Source: Paraperibacillus esterisolvens (GTDB taxonomy: Bacteria > Bacillota > Bacilli > Bacillales > DSM-1321). Taken from it: DNA of 64,000 nucleotides. This document shows positions 34,065 to 42,017 of the stretch, piece by piece; within the stretch, counting starts at the first letter, position 1, and each line of letters opens with the position of its first letter. The position numbers and the translations under genes were made by a program. The notes under the pieces were generated by a model. That model did no database searches. It was not told the DNA's origin and saw only the letters and a program-made list of their open reading frames with translations. The DNA is taken from positions 2,790,001 to 2,854,000 of the forward strand of contig NZ_CP143545.1 of the NCBI RefSeq assembly GCF_046237625.1. Reading direction: 5' to 3'.

Positions 34065-35186
34065 TTACTCCCCTGCGGATTCCTGTATAACCGCCACGGT
34101 CATTTCCGCAAGCTTGTACAGTTCTTCCACTGGAATTCTTTCATTCGTTGTATGGATTTCCTCATAACCAACAGAAAGGTTGACGGTTGGGATTCCAAAT
34201 CCGGCAATGACGTTGGCGTCACTGCCGCCGCCGCTCTTCTGTAATTCAGAAGGACGCCCGATTCTTGCGGCAGCTTTTCTCGCCACCTCTACCACATGGT
34301 CGCCTTCTCCGTATTTGAACCCTGGGTACATGACCTCGATATTTACATCAGCCCTTCCGCCCATTTCGGCTGCGGCTGTTTCAAAGGCTTCCTTCATCCG
34401 GGCGGTCTGTGCTTCCATTTTTTCAGGAACAAGGGATCGCGCTTCCGCTAGGATGTCTACACGGTCAGCCACTATATTAGTCTGTGTGCCGCCGGCAAAG
34501 CTTCCAATGTTCGCAGTCGTTTCTTCGTCAATCCGGCCAAGCGGCATCCTGGAAATCGCGCGGGATGCAATCGTGATGGCGGAAACACCTTTTTCAGGAG
34601 CAACGCCGGCATGCGCTGTCCTGCCATGGACGGTAACGGTCACTCTTGCCTGAGTCGGGGCGGCAACCACAATATTGCCTACCCTGCCGTCACTGTCGAG
34701 TGCGAAGCCATATTCCGCTGTCACAAGGGAAGGATCGAGTGCCTTCGCACCGACAAGTCCGGATTCCTCCCCGACTGTAATGATGAATTGAATGGTGCCG
34801 TGTTTGATGTTCTGCTCTTTCAATACCTGAATCGCTTCAAGCATGGCAGCAAGCCCAGCCTTGTCATCTGCACCAAGGATCGTTGTTCCGTCTGATACTA
34901 CATAGCCGTCCTTAACAGAAGGCTTGATTCCTTTACCTGGAACCACTGTATCCATATGAGAGGTAAAATAAATACTGTCTGCCCCTTCTTTTGTCCCTTT
35001 TAGGGTGCAGACGAGATTCCCCGCTCCATGTCCCGTTACCGAGGTGGTATCATCTTCTGTCACTTCGAGCCCCAGAGATGAGAATTTTTCTTTAAGGATC
35101 TTGGCAATTTCTGATTCGAATTTTGTTTCGGAATCAACCTGCACCAGTTCTAGAAACTCATTTAACAAACGTTCCTGATTGACCAT
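34065..35186 (-). CDS. yqjE: M20/PepT-like peptidase YqjE
   Basis: Zinc-dependent exopeptidase of 373 residues. Metal ligands are visible in YFTSHMDTVVPG, ILGADDKAGLAAMLEA, TVGEESGLVGA, GFALDSDGRVG and, near the end, GGGSDANV with VNLSVGYEEIHTTNE. A dimerisation domain covers about residues 180-290 (VTVHGRTAHAGVAPEKG). The ATG at 35184-35186 follows GGAGGTAATC. B. subtilis yqjE occupies the same place after yqjC-yqjD. Whether it is a true tripeptidase or a di-/aminopeptidase is not decided by sequence. Confidence 0.9.
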   Translation of the reverse strand: MVNQERLLNEFLELVQVDSETKFESEIAKILKEKFSSLGLEVTEDDTTSVTGHGAGNLVCTLKGTKEGADSIYFTSHMDTVVPGKGIKPSVKDGYVVSDGTTILGADDKAGLAAMLEAIQVLKEQNIKHGTIQFIITVGEESGLVGAKALDPSLVTAEYGFALDSDGRVGNIVVAAPTQARVTVTVHGRTAHAGVAPEKGVSAITIASRAISRMPLGRIDEETTANIGSFAGGTQTNIVADRVDILAEARSLVPEKMEAQTARMKEAFETAAAEMGGRADVNIEVMYPGFKYGEGDHVVEVARKAAARIGRPSELQKSGGGSDANVIAGFGIPTVNLSVGYEEIHTTNERIPVEELYKLAEMTVAVIQESAGE

Positions 35187-35270
35187 TAGGATTACCTCCA
35201 ATATGTAAGTTCAATCCTAGTATACCTATAAACTGATTTTAGGGGCAAATTTTCCTGACTGCCGATGTTC

Positions 35271-36818
35271 CTATAGCGGGATGTTTCCATGCTTCTTCTT
35301 CGGCCGCTCCTCTTGTTTGTTCCGCATCATTTCAAGTGCCTTTATAAGGACAATCCTCGTATCCCGCGGATCAATCACATCATCGACCATCCCCTGTCCA
35401 GCCGCGATGTATGGATTTGCAAATTTCTCACGATATTCTTCTATCTTTTTCACCCTTGCTTCTTCAGGATTCCCGCTGTTTTGGATCTCCCTTGCGAAAA
35501 TGATATTCGCAGCGCCCTGAGGCCCCATCACGGCAATCTCGGCATTGGGCCATGCATAGACCAGGTCGGCGCCGATCGACTTGCTGTTCAATGCGACATA
35601 TGCGCCTCCATATGCCTTCCGGAGAATAACGGTCATCTTGGGTACGGTTGCTTCTGAGTAGGCATACAGGATCTTTGCACCATGACGGATAATTCCCCCG
35701 TGCTCCTGTTTGACTCCCGGGAAGAAACCGGTAACATCCTCAAAAGTGATCAGCGGAATGTTGAAGCTGTCACAGAACCGGATGAACCGGGCTGCTTTAT
35801 CTGATGAATCGATATCAAGGCCTCCTGCTAAAAACTTCGGCTGATTGCAAATGAGTCCTACCGTCTCTCCTTTGATCCTGGCAAGCCCGATGACAATATT
35901 GCGGGCAAAATCTTTTTGAACTTCCATGAAAGAGCCGCTGTCCACCACTTCATCTATCACTACCCTGACATCATAGGGCCTGATGGCATCAAATGGGATC
36001 TTATCCGTAAGATCAGGCCGGTAATCATCTTCATCCGCTGAAGGGACAATCGGTGATTTTTCATTATTATTGGCAGGAAGGTAGCTTAGCAGCCTCCGCA
36101 CCATCATAAGCACTTCTTCCTCTGTTTCCCCGCCAAAGTGGGCATTGCCGGAAATGGTATTATGCACCCTTGCCCCGCCAAGATCTTCAGAGCTGATTTT
36201 CTCCCCTGTTACCGTTTCAATTACCTTCGGCCCGGTGATGAACATCTGGCTGGTCTTCTCAACCATGAATACGAAATCGGTAATGGCCGGTGAATAGACA
36301 GCCCCGCCTGCACAAGGGCCCATGATGACAGAAATCTGGGGAATGACACCCGAATAGACAGCATTGCGGTAAAAGATATGTCCGTAGCCGTCCAGTGAGA
36401 CCACGCCTTCTTGTATCCTCGCGCCGCCCGAATCATTCAAGCCGATGAAGGGAGCGCCATTCTTGGCAGCCATGTCCATTACATTTGCAATTTTCTGGGC
36501 ATGCATTTCTCCCAGGGCTCCGCCAAAGACGGTGAAATCCTGTGAAAACAAATATACCGGCCTTCCGTCCACTTTTCCATAACCCGTTACCACCCCGTCA
36601 CCAGGACCCTTAGCTTGATCCATTCCAAAATCCGTAGAGCGGTGTTTGATGAAAGGATTCAGTTCTACAAAAGAACCAGGATCGAGCAGGAGATCGATTC
36701 GTTCCCTGGCTGTCAGCTTCCCTTTTTCATGCTGCCTCGCGACTCTTTCGTCTCCTCCTCCGAGCTCAATTTCTCTTCTCTTGTCATAAAGCTCATTAAT
36801 CTTTTCATAGATGTCCAT
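35271..36818 (-). CDS. yqjD: Acyl-CoA carboxylase beta subunit (propionyl-CoA carboxylase type)
   Basis: Carboxyltransferase of 515 residues that moves carboxybiotin carbon to or from acyl-CoA; the closest named roles are propionyl-CoA carboxylase beta and methylmalonyl-CoA decarboxylase alpha. N-terminal crotonase-like half: FSQDFTVFGGALGE, LNDSGGARIQEGV and GPCAGGAVYSPA. C-terminal half: DVTGFFPGVKQEHGG and RKAYGGAYVALNSKSIGAD. It overlaps the epimerase gene by one base (TGATG), so the two are coupled. No biotin carboxylase or carrier gene lies in the window. Confidence 0.9.
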   Translation of the reverse strand: MDIYEKINELYDKRREIELGGGDERVARQHEKGKLTARERIDLLLDPGSFVELNPFIKHRSTDFGMDQAKGPGDGVVTGYGKVDGRPVYLFSQDFTVFGGALGEMHAQKIANVMDMAAKNGAPFIGLNDSGGARIQEGVVSLDGYGHIFYRNAVYSGVIPQISVIMGPCAGGAVYSPAITDFVFMVEKTSQMFITGPKVIETVTGEKISSEDLGGARVHNTISGNAHFGGETEEEVLMMVRRLLSYLPANNNEKSPIVPSADEDDYRPDLTDKIPFDAIRPYDVRVVIDEVVDSGSFMEVQKDFARNIVIGLARIKGETVGLICNQPKFLAGGLDIDSSDKAARFIRFCDSFNIPLITFEDVTGFFPGVKQEHGGIIRHGAKILYAYSEATVPKMTVILRKAYGGAYVALNSKSIGADLVYAWPNAEIAVMGPQGAANIIFAREIQNSGNPEEARVKKIEEYREKFANPYIAAGQGMVDDVIDPRDTRIVLIKALEMMRNKQEERPKKKHGNIPL

Positions 36819-37246
36819 CAGTCTTGTTCCTCCCCTAGACTCGGTTCACATAATTCAAATAGGACGCCTCCTGCAGCTTTAGGATGCAGAAATGCAATAT
36901 CTGAATTGTGCGCCCCTTTTCTTGGCTCCTTATCAATCATTTTGATTCCCTTTTCCTGCAGCTCTTCAATTCTTGCCGTTATGTCTTTAACTCCGAGTGC
37001 TATATGGTGAATGCCCTCGCCTTTTTTTTCGATGAAGCGGTAGACGGCACTATCTTCTGAAAGTCCTTCAAGCAGCTCAATCCTTGAATTGCCCGCGAGC
37101 AAAAAGGCAACCCGCACCTTCTGCGACTTCACTTCCTCCATGCCCTCAAGCTTGAGGCCGAGTGTATCCCTGTAAAAAGGAAGAGAAGCTTCTATCGATT
37201 TAACCGCAATACCAATATGATTAATATCCTGGGTTATTCCCATCAT
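36818..37246 (-). CDS. mce: Methylmalonyl-CoA epimerase
   Basis: VOC-superfamily enzyme of 142 residues that interconverts (2S)- and (2R)-methylmalonyl-CoA. Expected metal ligands are at H10 (DINHIGIAV), H81 (GIHHIALGV) and E131 (VLFELCEP). It begins a two-gene operon with the carboxylase subunit and links it to MutAB encoded 16 kb away. ATG-ATG start after GGAGGT. A cre-like sequence lies upstream at 37277-37290. Confidence 0.92.
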   Translation of the reverse strand: MMGITQDINHIGIAVKSIEASLPFYRDTLGLKLEGMEEVKSQKVRVAFLLAGNSRIELLEGLSEDSAVYRFIEKKGEGIHHIALGVKDITARIEELQEKGIKMIDKEPRKGAHNSDIAFLHPKAAGGVLFELCEPSLGEEQD

Positions 37247-37276
37247 ATACCTCCGCCATTATGGCAAGCACAATTA

Positions 37277-37290
37277 TGTAAGCGCTTATT
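37277..37290 (-). promoter_or_regulatory. cre-like site upstream of mce
   Basis: TGTAAGCGCTTATT agrees with the CcpA cre pattern TGWAAnCGnTnWCA at all but the last two bases. It lies 31-44 bases before the mce start. Carbon catabolite control of this operon is inference. Confidence 0.45.
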
Positions 37291-37425
37291 TTGTCGAACT
37301 TTAATAAATATTCTATCTTATTTAGGCAATTCCTGCATCAATGGGGTTTTCTTTAAGCCGCTTGTCAGAAAGGGAGAATACAGGTAAAATAGTAGGAGAA
37401 TTTTTCTTCAGGGGAGAGATGTTAA

Positions 37426-37521
37426 TTGGGAAGAAAAAAAGGACAAAAAATTATAGTTTACATCATGCTGATCACAATGCTGGTAACGACCCTGCTTGCC
37501 GGTGTCAGCCTGGTATTTTAA
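37426..37521 (+). CDS. prli42: Stressosome-anchoring miniprotein Prli42
   Basis: A 31-residue protein from a TTG start with GGGGAGAG seven to nine bases upstream: MGRKKGQKIIVYIMLITMLV then TTLLAGVSLVF and stop. It has a basic N-terminus and one membrane helix (about residues 9-29), matching the Listeria and Bacillus Prli42 family in length and in the LAGVS ending. Prli42 ties the stressosome to the membrane in Listeria. It is divergent from mce and ends before a strong terminator. Confidence 0.85.
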   Translation: MGRKKGQKIIVYIMLITMLVTTLLAGVSLVF

Positions 37522-37531
37522 AAAGAATAAT

Positions 37532-37564
37532 ATCAAAACCCGCCTTTCCGGCGGGTTTTGCTTT
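37532..37564. terminator. Terminator between prli42 and a convergent small gene
   Basis: CAAAACCCGCC / GGCGGGTTTTG with a 5-base loop; usable on both strands. Confidence 0.85.
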
Positions 37565-37596
37565 GCAATACGAGAAAAAAGGACCAAATCAGTTCC

Positions 37597-37794
37597 TTAA
37601 GATCCGCTGCCGAAATTGTTAAAATCATTGTGCTTAGCGTTCTGCAAAGCGCTTTCTGTATAGATCTGCTGTGAATCAGATGCATTCTTGATTCCATGTT
37701 CAATGTCGGGCAGTGAAGAATTCCTTTGTTTATGAATATAGGAAGCAATTCCGGATATTAGAGCCATCGCTCCAAAGAGGCCGATCCATATCAT
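37597..37794 (-). CDS. Small membrane protein, 65 residues
   Basis: Not recognised. A single N-terminal membrane helix (MIWIGLFGAMALISGIASYI) is followed by a polar tail rich in Asn, Ser and Gln. The ATG at 37792-37794 follows AAGGAGTGGG, a strong ribosome site, and the ten codons upstream of it are unlikely to be translated. It is convergent with prli42. Function is unknown. Confidence 0.65.
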   Translation of the reverse strand: MIWIGLFGAMALISGIASYIHKQRNSSLPDIEHGIKNASDSQQIYTESALQNAKHNDFNNFGSGS

Positions 37795-37851
37795 GGCACC
37801 CACTCCTTTTATACAGCATACCACATAAAATGAGAATTTTTACCATACAAT

Positions 37852-37892
37852 CTAAAAAAGGAGGATGACTTCGTGAATCATCCCCTTTTTTA
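37852..37892 (-). terminator. Terminator after the L,D-transpeptidase gene
   Basis: Imperfect stem AAAAAGGGGATGA / TCATCCTCCTTTTT with a 9-base loop, ending in a T run on the minus strand. Confidence 0.75.
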
Positions 37893-38402
37893 TTACTGCT
37901 GCAGGCCTTGATATTGCTTAATCAGTTCTTGAAAACTTTTTGGGGAGTTTACTACCAGTATCTTTGAACCTATCGGAATAAGGGGATACAGCTTTTCGAT
38001 ATCCTGGTTCCTCATCCGGATACAGCCTGAGGAAACGCTTGTCCCCACAAGCCAGGGCTGGTTTGTGCCATGTACTCCATATTCTCTCCCATCTGTCCCT
38101 CTTGCATTAAAGCCGATCCATCTGGTTCCAAGCGGATTGCGCGGGTCTCCGCCGGGTATATCTTTCTTCCTGTAATAAGGGTTTTCAGCTTTTACTATGA
38201 TCGTAAATAACCCTTCCGGCGTCAATTCCTTCGTCTTGCCGGTCGCCACCTTGTATACCTGCTGTATTTTTCTGTCTTTCACGTATGCGAGCTGATGCGA
38301 ATTTTTGTTTACAATAATAAATGGCTTAGTTTGTGCATGCACAGATGGGGCTAAAAAACCGAGGGCCAAAACAGCAACTAGAATATACTTTGATAACTTC
38401 AC
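37893..38402 (-). CDS. L,D-transpeptidase (YkuD domain), secreted
   Basis: Predicted cell-wall cross-linking enzyme of 169 residues. Signal peptide at about residues 1-23 (KYILVAVLALGFLAPSVHA). The YkuD catalytic motif is complete: H111-G-T-N and S-S-G-C127-I-R129. The substrate loop contains GGDPRNPLGTRWIGF. The start is GTG at 38400-38402, because AGGTGG lies eight bases upstream; an earlier GTG would sit inside that site. It follows yqjA almost without gap, so both share a transcript. Confidence 0.88.
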   Translation of the reverse strand: MKLSKYILVAVLALGFLAPSVHAQTKPFIIVNKNSHQLAYVKDRKIQQVYKVATGKTKELTPEGLFTIIVKAENPYYRKKDIPGGDPRNPLGTRWIGFNARGTDGREYGVHGTNQPWLVGTSVSSGCIRMRNQDIEKLYPLIPIGSKILVVNSPKSFQELIKQYQGLQQ

Positions 38403-38414
38403 GAAAATCGCCAC

Positions 38415-39425
38415 CTAAGCTTTTTCCTTAGTCTTCTCCTGAAGTTTTGGTTTAATTCTCGTTTTATGTGTCGGAAACCCCCGTGATGCATCCTTGATGG
38501 CCAGATACCCTTCAAGTTCCTTCACAAGCTGCAGCAGCGCCGCCCGGATCTCGAATTCCTCCCTTGTCTTAGGAAGATCCATTTCCCTGAAATCCCTCCG
38601 CAGCTCCTCAAGCTTATCAATATAAACATAGGCAGTATTATAAGGATGAATATGATCACTCAGCTCTTCAATAAAATCCGCCACCTTATGTCCCTGATCA
38701 ATGGCTGACGGGATAGAAGAAACGAGCGGCAGCATCCTTACTATGATATCGAACTGTTTGTCGCGCATGTTAAAATATGAATAAAAAATGTCTTCATTCC
38801 TCAGCACCCTGTTTTCCACCTCTTTAAGAGCAAGCGATTTAGCCTCTGATAAAAGGCGGGACGTTTCTGTAATCTCTCCCCCTGTCCATAGAGTTTCATT
38901 GGTCCTTAGATAGACGACAATCTCCTTGAAGATCACCTCAAAGTTCTTCTCCACTTCCTCCTGAAATTTCATCAATTGGTTATCCACACTCGGCATATAG
39001 AGATTCATGATCAAGGCTACGCCAATACCAATGGAAATCAGGAGCACTTCGTTAACGGCCAGGCTCCAGGAAGCGTGCTGTGAGGAATAAAAGTGAAGAA
39101 TGATTACACTGCTCGTTACAATCCCTCCCTGCACGCCAAGCGCAACAGTCACCGGGATAAAGACTAAAAGCATAACACCGATCACAAGGGGATTGTAGCC
39201 AAATAATTCAAAGAATAACGAGGAAAAAGCCATCGCCAGAAGACAGGCAAGCATCCGGTCCCATGATGTACGGAGGGACCTCTTTCTTGTAACCTGTATA
39301 CATAGAATGGTCAATATCCCTGCCGAAGCAAAATTATTCAAACCGGCCAGCTGCGCAATAAAGATGGCCAAGCCTGTTCCGACTGCTGTTTTCAAGGTTC
39401 TGTATCCTATTCTCAAGCTTTTCAA
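38415..39425 (-). CDS. yqjA: Aromatic acid exporter family protein YqjA
   Basis: Membrane protein of 336 residues: a four-to-five-helix N-terminal half (about residues 10-145; e.g. GVMLLVFIPVTVALGVQGG) ending in the conserved ALIMNLYMPSVDNQL, then a long cytoplasmic helical half with KTREEFEIRAALLQL. The architecture is that of ArAE (DUF939) proteins; transport is assumed, not shown. A second homologue with the same motifs is at 57230-58276. The downstream L,D-transpeptidase is co-transcribed. Confidence 0.9.
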   Translation of the reverse strand: MKSLRIGYRTLKTAVGTGLAIFIAQLAGLNNFASAGILTILCIQVTRKRSLRTSWDRMLACLLAMAFSSLFFELFGYNPLVIGVMLLVFIPVTVALGVQGGIVTSSVIILHFYSSQHASWSLAVNEVLLISIGIGVALIMNLYMPSVDNQLMKFQEEVEKNFEVIFKEIVVYLRTNETLWTGGEITETSRLLSEAKSLALKEVENRVLRNEDIFYSYFNMRDKQFDIIVRMLPLVSSIPSAIDQGHKVADFIEELSDHIHPYNTAYVYIDKLEELRRDFREMDLPKTREEFEIRAALLQLVKELEGYLAIKDASRGFPTHKTRIKPKLQEKTKEKA

Positions 39426-39900
39426 TCTCCCATATTTGTATTTAACCCATCATACCAGTTATAGGAGGTGAAATTACAGTAAATCGCGCAGTTTTTTTAT
39501 ACGATATGCCGGGTGCAGGCATACCGGGAATGGCCGGATCTTTAATAATGATCTTTGTCAGAATCCAGTTAAGGCCTTTAGAACCGGGCGCATCCCTCTC
39601 CTTGCTGATTTTTAAGATAGTGCGGAGTGAGCATGGTCCTGAGCTCTGGACTGGAGCATTAGGAACAGCGCATGCCGATGATATCCATCATCCAGGCCTG
39701 CGTTCAGCTTCTCATCATTCCGTCCGGAGCCCCCTTGGGCAGTCCGCCTGTCCAATCCTGGTTCGTGAACATAATTCGAAGGAGAGGCAGAGGAAATAGG
39801 CGCAGCAGCAAACTCAGTATTATCAGAACTTCCCCAATAATTTCACTAACGCAACATAAAAGATCTCTGTAAAGATTTCAATTGCAATCCCTGGTAACTA
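39426..39900. other. Gene-free or decayed stretch of about 475 bp
   Basis: No recognisable gene. Plus-strand frames at 39506 and 39672 are open but show no family features. A GGAGGTGAA ribosome-site-like sequence at about 39463-39471 precedes no sensible frame. It may be a decayed gene; I cannot name it. Confidence 0.4.
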
Positions 39901-40278
39901 TTATCGGATATCCAAAATCTCAAAAAACCTGAAAGAATCCGCGGCATTCAATTCAGCTTGAGAATAATCGGCCTCTATGATCACGGCCTTCTTTTTGGAT
40001 TTAACAGCAAGCTTATATGGAACCGACTTTGCATTAGGATTATCAAAGAAGAAAGAATATTGAGGTTTTTTTTCTGTTACACCTTTTTTCCAATCTGCCT
40101 GGTCCATGATCTGATGGATGACTGCCAGTTCCTCTTTGTTCTGCACCGTCTTATGGTGCATATGCGCAGGTGGTTCAGCCTCATAATTGATAAGAGAAAC
40201 CTTAAGCGGCACCACGGGATCCGAGCAGGCCGCCAGCAATAAAAATACAGCTATAATGATGAGATACTTTTTAATCAT
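39901..40278 (-). CDS. Predicted lipoprotein, 125 residues
   Basis: Signal peptide with lipobox: MIKKYLIIIAVFLLLAACSD, with the lipid-carrying Cys at residue 18. The mature part (about 107 residues) has no recognised domain; it contains NKEELAVIHQIMDQADW and YKLAVKSKKKAVIIEADY. It is probably anchored to the outer face of the membrane. It is followed by LtrA on the other side with a 48-base gap, same strand. Function is unknown. Confidence 0.8.
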   Translation of the reverse strand: MIKKYLIIIAVFLLLAACSDPVVPLKVSLINYEAEPPAHMHHKTVQNKEELAVIHQIMDQADWKKGVTEKKPQYSFFFDNPNAKSVPYKLAVKSKKKAVIIEADYSQAELNAADSFRFFEILDIR

Positions 40279-40326
40279 CTGAGCTCCTCTTTACAATTTT
40301 ATAAATTCATCATCTTTAGGTGGCAG

Positions 40327-41412
40327 TTATGCGGTTGTGATCTTAGCATAATAGGTAAAGAACAAAGCCCATTCACCCAGCACAACAGTAACCGGCATGG
40401 TAACCATAAGGTTCAAAATATAAAAGAATATTAGTATACCAGCAAAACCAAAGAAATGATGAACTTTCAATCTGTGAGCTGGATGTCTAAATTGATGGAA
40501 AACAAAAGTGGTGGAAAGAAAATACAGCAGGATCGAAATGAAGCTGAACGTGATGATAAACGTGTAGTCAAATTTCTGAAGAAATAACAGCCTGATGGAG
40601 GCAGCTACCATGCATAACGACATCAAAATGAACAGATGGCCATAAATAATGGACTGCCCTGTTGTCTGCATAGTCTTGTCTACCTTCTTTTCAATATTAT
40701 CAAAATACTGCCACCACATAGCTATGATCAGGATAAACGATATAACAGCAAAACCGATGGCATACCAATCACCTTTTGCAGGCTGAATGACCGCAAGAGT
40801 GCTTACAAGGGCCTCACCGAGGAGTATGATGGTAAACAGACCAAACCGCTCCAGTAAATGCGCCGTATTGGTAGGAACCAGATATTTTCTTCCAAAAATG
40901 GGAACTAAGATATCTACGAAAATACCCAAATATAAAACAACATACCGGATCCAGGTATCAAACATCAGTGAAAGCAATGAAATCATGATGCCAATCCAAA
41001 AGTATTTTCCTAAAAATTGTGCAGCTTTCTTCCTGGGACCTGTTTCAAATCTCTCAACTACAAGATATCGGGTGGCGGTCACCGCTCTTAAGCCTATGTA
41101 TCCAATTAAAAAGGAAAGATAGTAAGGATCAAAATCTGCTGAAAGACTGGATGTCATAATCAGCGCGAAGAACATCTGCAAGAATAAAAAAAGCCTCTGA
41201 TGGAGCAGATCTTTCCCGAAGCGGTTTACAAACATGGTCTGTCCGACCCATGCCCACCAGATGGGAACAAATATCAACACAAATTTTAACAAATATTCGA
41301 AATGGATATGACCTTCTTCCACATGAAGCAGCACATGGGTAGCTGCCGCCACTGCAGCAACAAATAACAAATCATAAAAAAGCTCCAGCCATGTCACTTT
41401 CTTCTCAAGCAT
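40327..41412 (-). CDS. ltrA: Low-temperature requirement protein A family membrane protein
   Basis: Polytopic membrane protein of 361 residues with about ten helices. Family features are the opening VTWLELFYDLLFVAAVAAAT, RYLVVERFETGPRKKAA, and the central TAHLLERFGLFTIILLGEAL. LtrA was named in Listeria for growth in the cold, but its biochemical role is not known. It lies directly upstream of the lipoprotein gene on the same strand. Confidence 0.9.
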   Translation of the reverse strand: MLEKKVTWLELFYDLLFVAAVAAATHVLLHVEEGHIHFEYLLKFVLIFVPIWWAWVGQTMFVNRFGKDLLHQRLFLFLQMFFALIMTSSLSADFDPYYLSFLIGYIGLRAVTATRYLVVERFETGPRKKAAQFLGKYFWIGIMISLLSLMFDTWIRYVVLYLGIFVDILVPIFGRKYLVPTNTAHLLERFGLFTIILLGEALVSTLAVIQPAKGDWYAIGFAVISFILIIAMWWQYFDNIEKKVDKTMQTTGQSIIYGHLFILMSLCMVAASIRLLFLQKFDYTFIITFSFISILLYFLSTTFVFHQFRHPAHRLKVHHFFGFAGILIFFYILNLMVTMPVTVVLGEWALFFTYYAKITTA

Positions 41413-41467
41413 GTGTACAATCCTCCCCCTGTTACCTTGGACTGCTCTTCAATCTTTATAAAATACA

Positions 41468-41929
41468 TCAGTAATTTAAAAAAGTCGCAATTCCAAAATG
41501 AGAAATATAATTGCGGCTGCCAAGATCCCCACGCAGCCTTTTAGGGTTGAGTTTATAGGAACCGTACATATCTTTATACGTACGGCTTCCTATATTTATT
41601 TCAACCGGCTCCGGATGACTCAGCGTATGTTGTCTATACTCATCGAATGCATGCTGATTGGGCACAGCGTAAATTTCTATAACGTCTCCCATTTCCAAAT
41701 ACTTTTCAACATATGTCAGAAATAATCGGTTTCCGAGTCCATGAACTTCATAAACATATGGCATGGTAAACAGTCCCTCTATTTTTCGCTTCCAGTACTC
41801 ATCAAGCTCCCACACAGTGAAAAAGACAGCATCTTCCTCCCGTTCAAATATTCGTCGATTGTTATACTCTTCAATTTCCGCAGGGATTAAAAAAGGCTTG
41901 GAAGAAGCTAAAAATGCGATTTCTGTCAT
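41468..41929 (-). CDS. Conserved hypothetical protein, 153 residues
   Basis: Not assigned to a named family. Soluble, slightly acidic protein that starts MTEIAFLASSKPFLIPAEI at an ATG (41927-41929) preceded by AGGAGGGAG. It contains FFTVWELDEYWKRKIEGLF, EVHGLGNRLFLTYVEKYL and NPKRLRGDLGSRNYISHFG near the end. Its look is that of a cytoplasmic regulatory or nucleotide-related protein, but this is only an impression. It has its own ribosome site and stands between ltrA and the yndJ-like operon. Confidence 0.7.
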   Translation of the reverse strand: MTEIAFLASSKPFLIPAEIEEYNNRRIFEREEDAVFFTVWELDEYWKRKIEGLFTMPYVYEVHGLGNRLFLTYVEKYLEMGDVIEIYAVPNQHAFDEYRQHTLSHPEPVEINIGSRTYKDMYGSYKLNPKRLRGDLGSRNYISHFGIATFLNY

Positions 41930-42017
41930 GGTTCTCCCTCCTGATGAAGTATAATTTATATTCCTGGTATGCGGCATCGCACCTAACGTCACACAAAATT
42001 AATTGCTAAGATATTTT

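Noticed and set aside
39506..39872. Two plus-strand frames in the yqjA to lipoprotein gap
   Set aside because: No family features; could be decayed coding DNA but nothing to name it.
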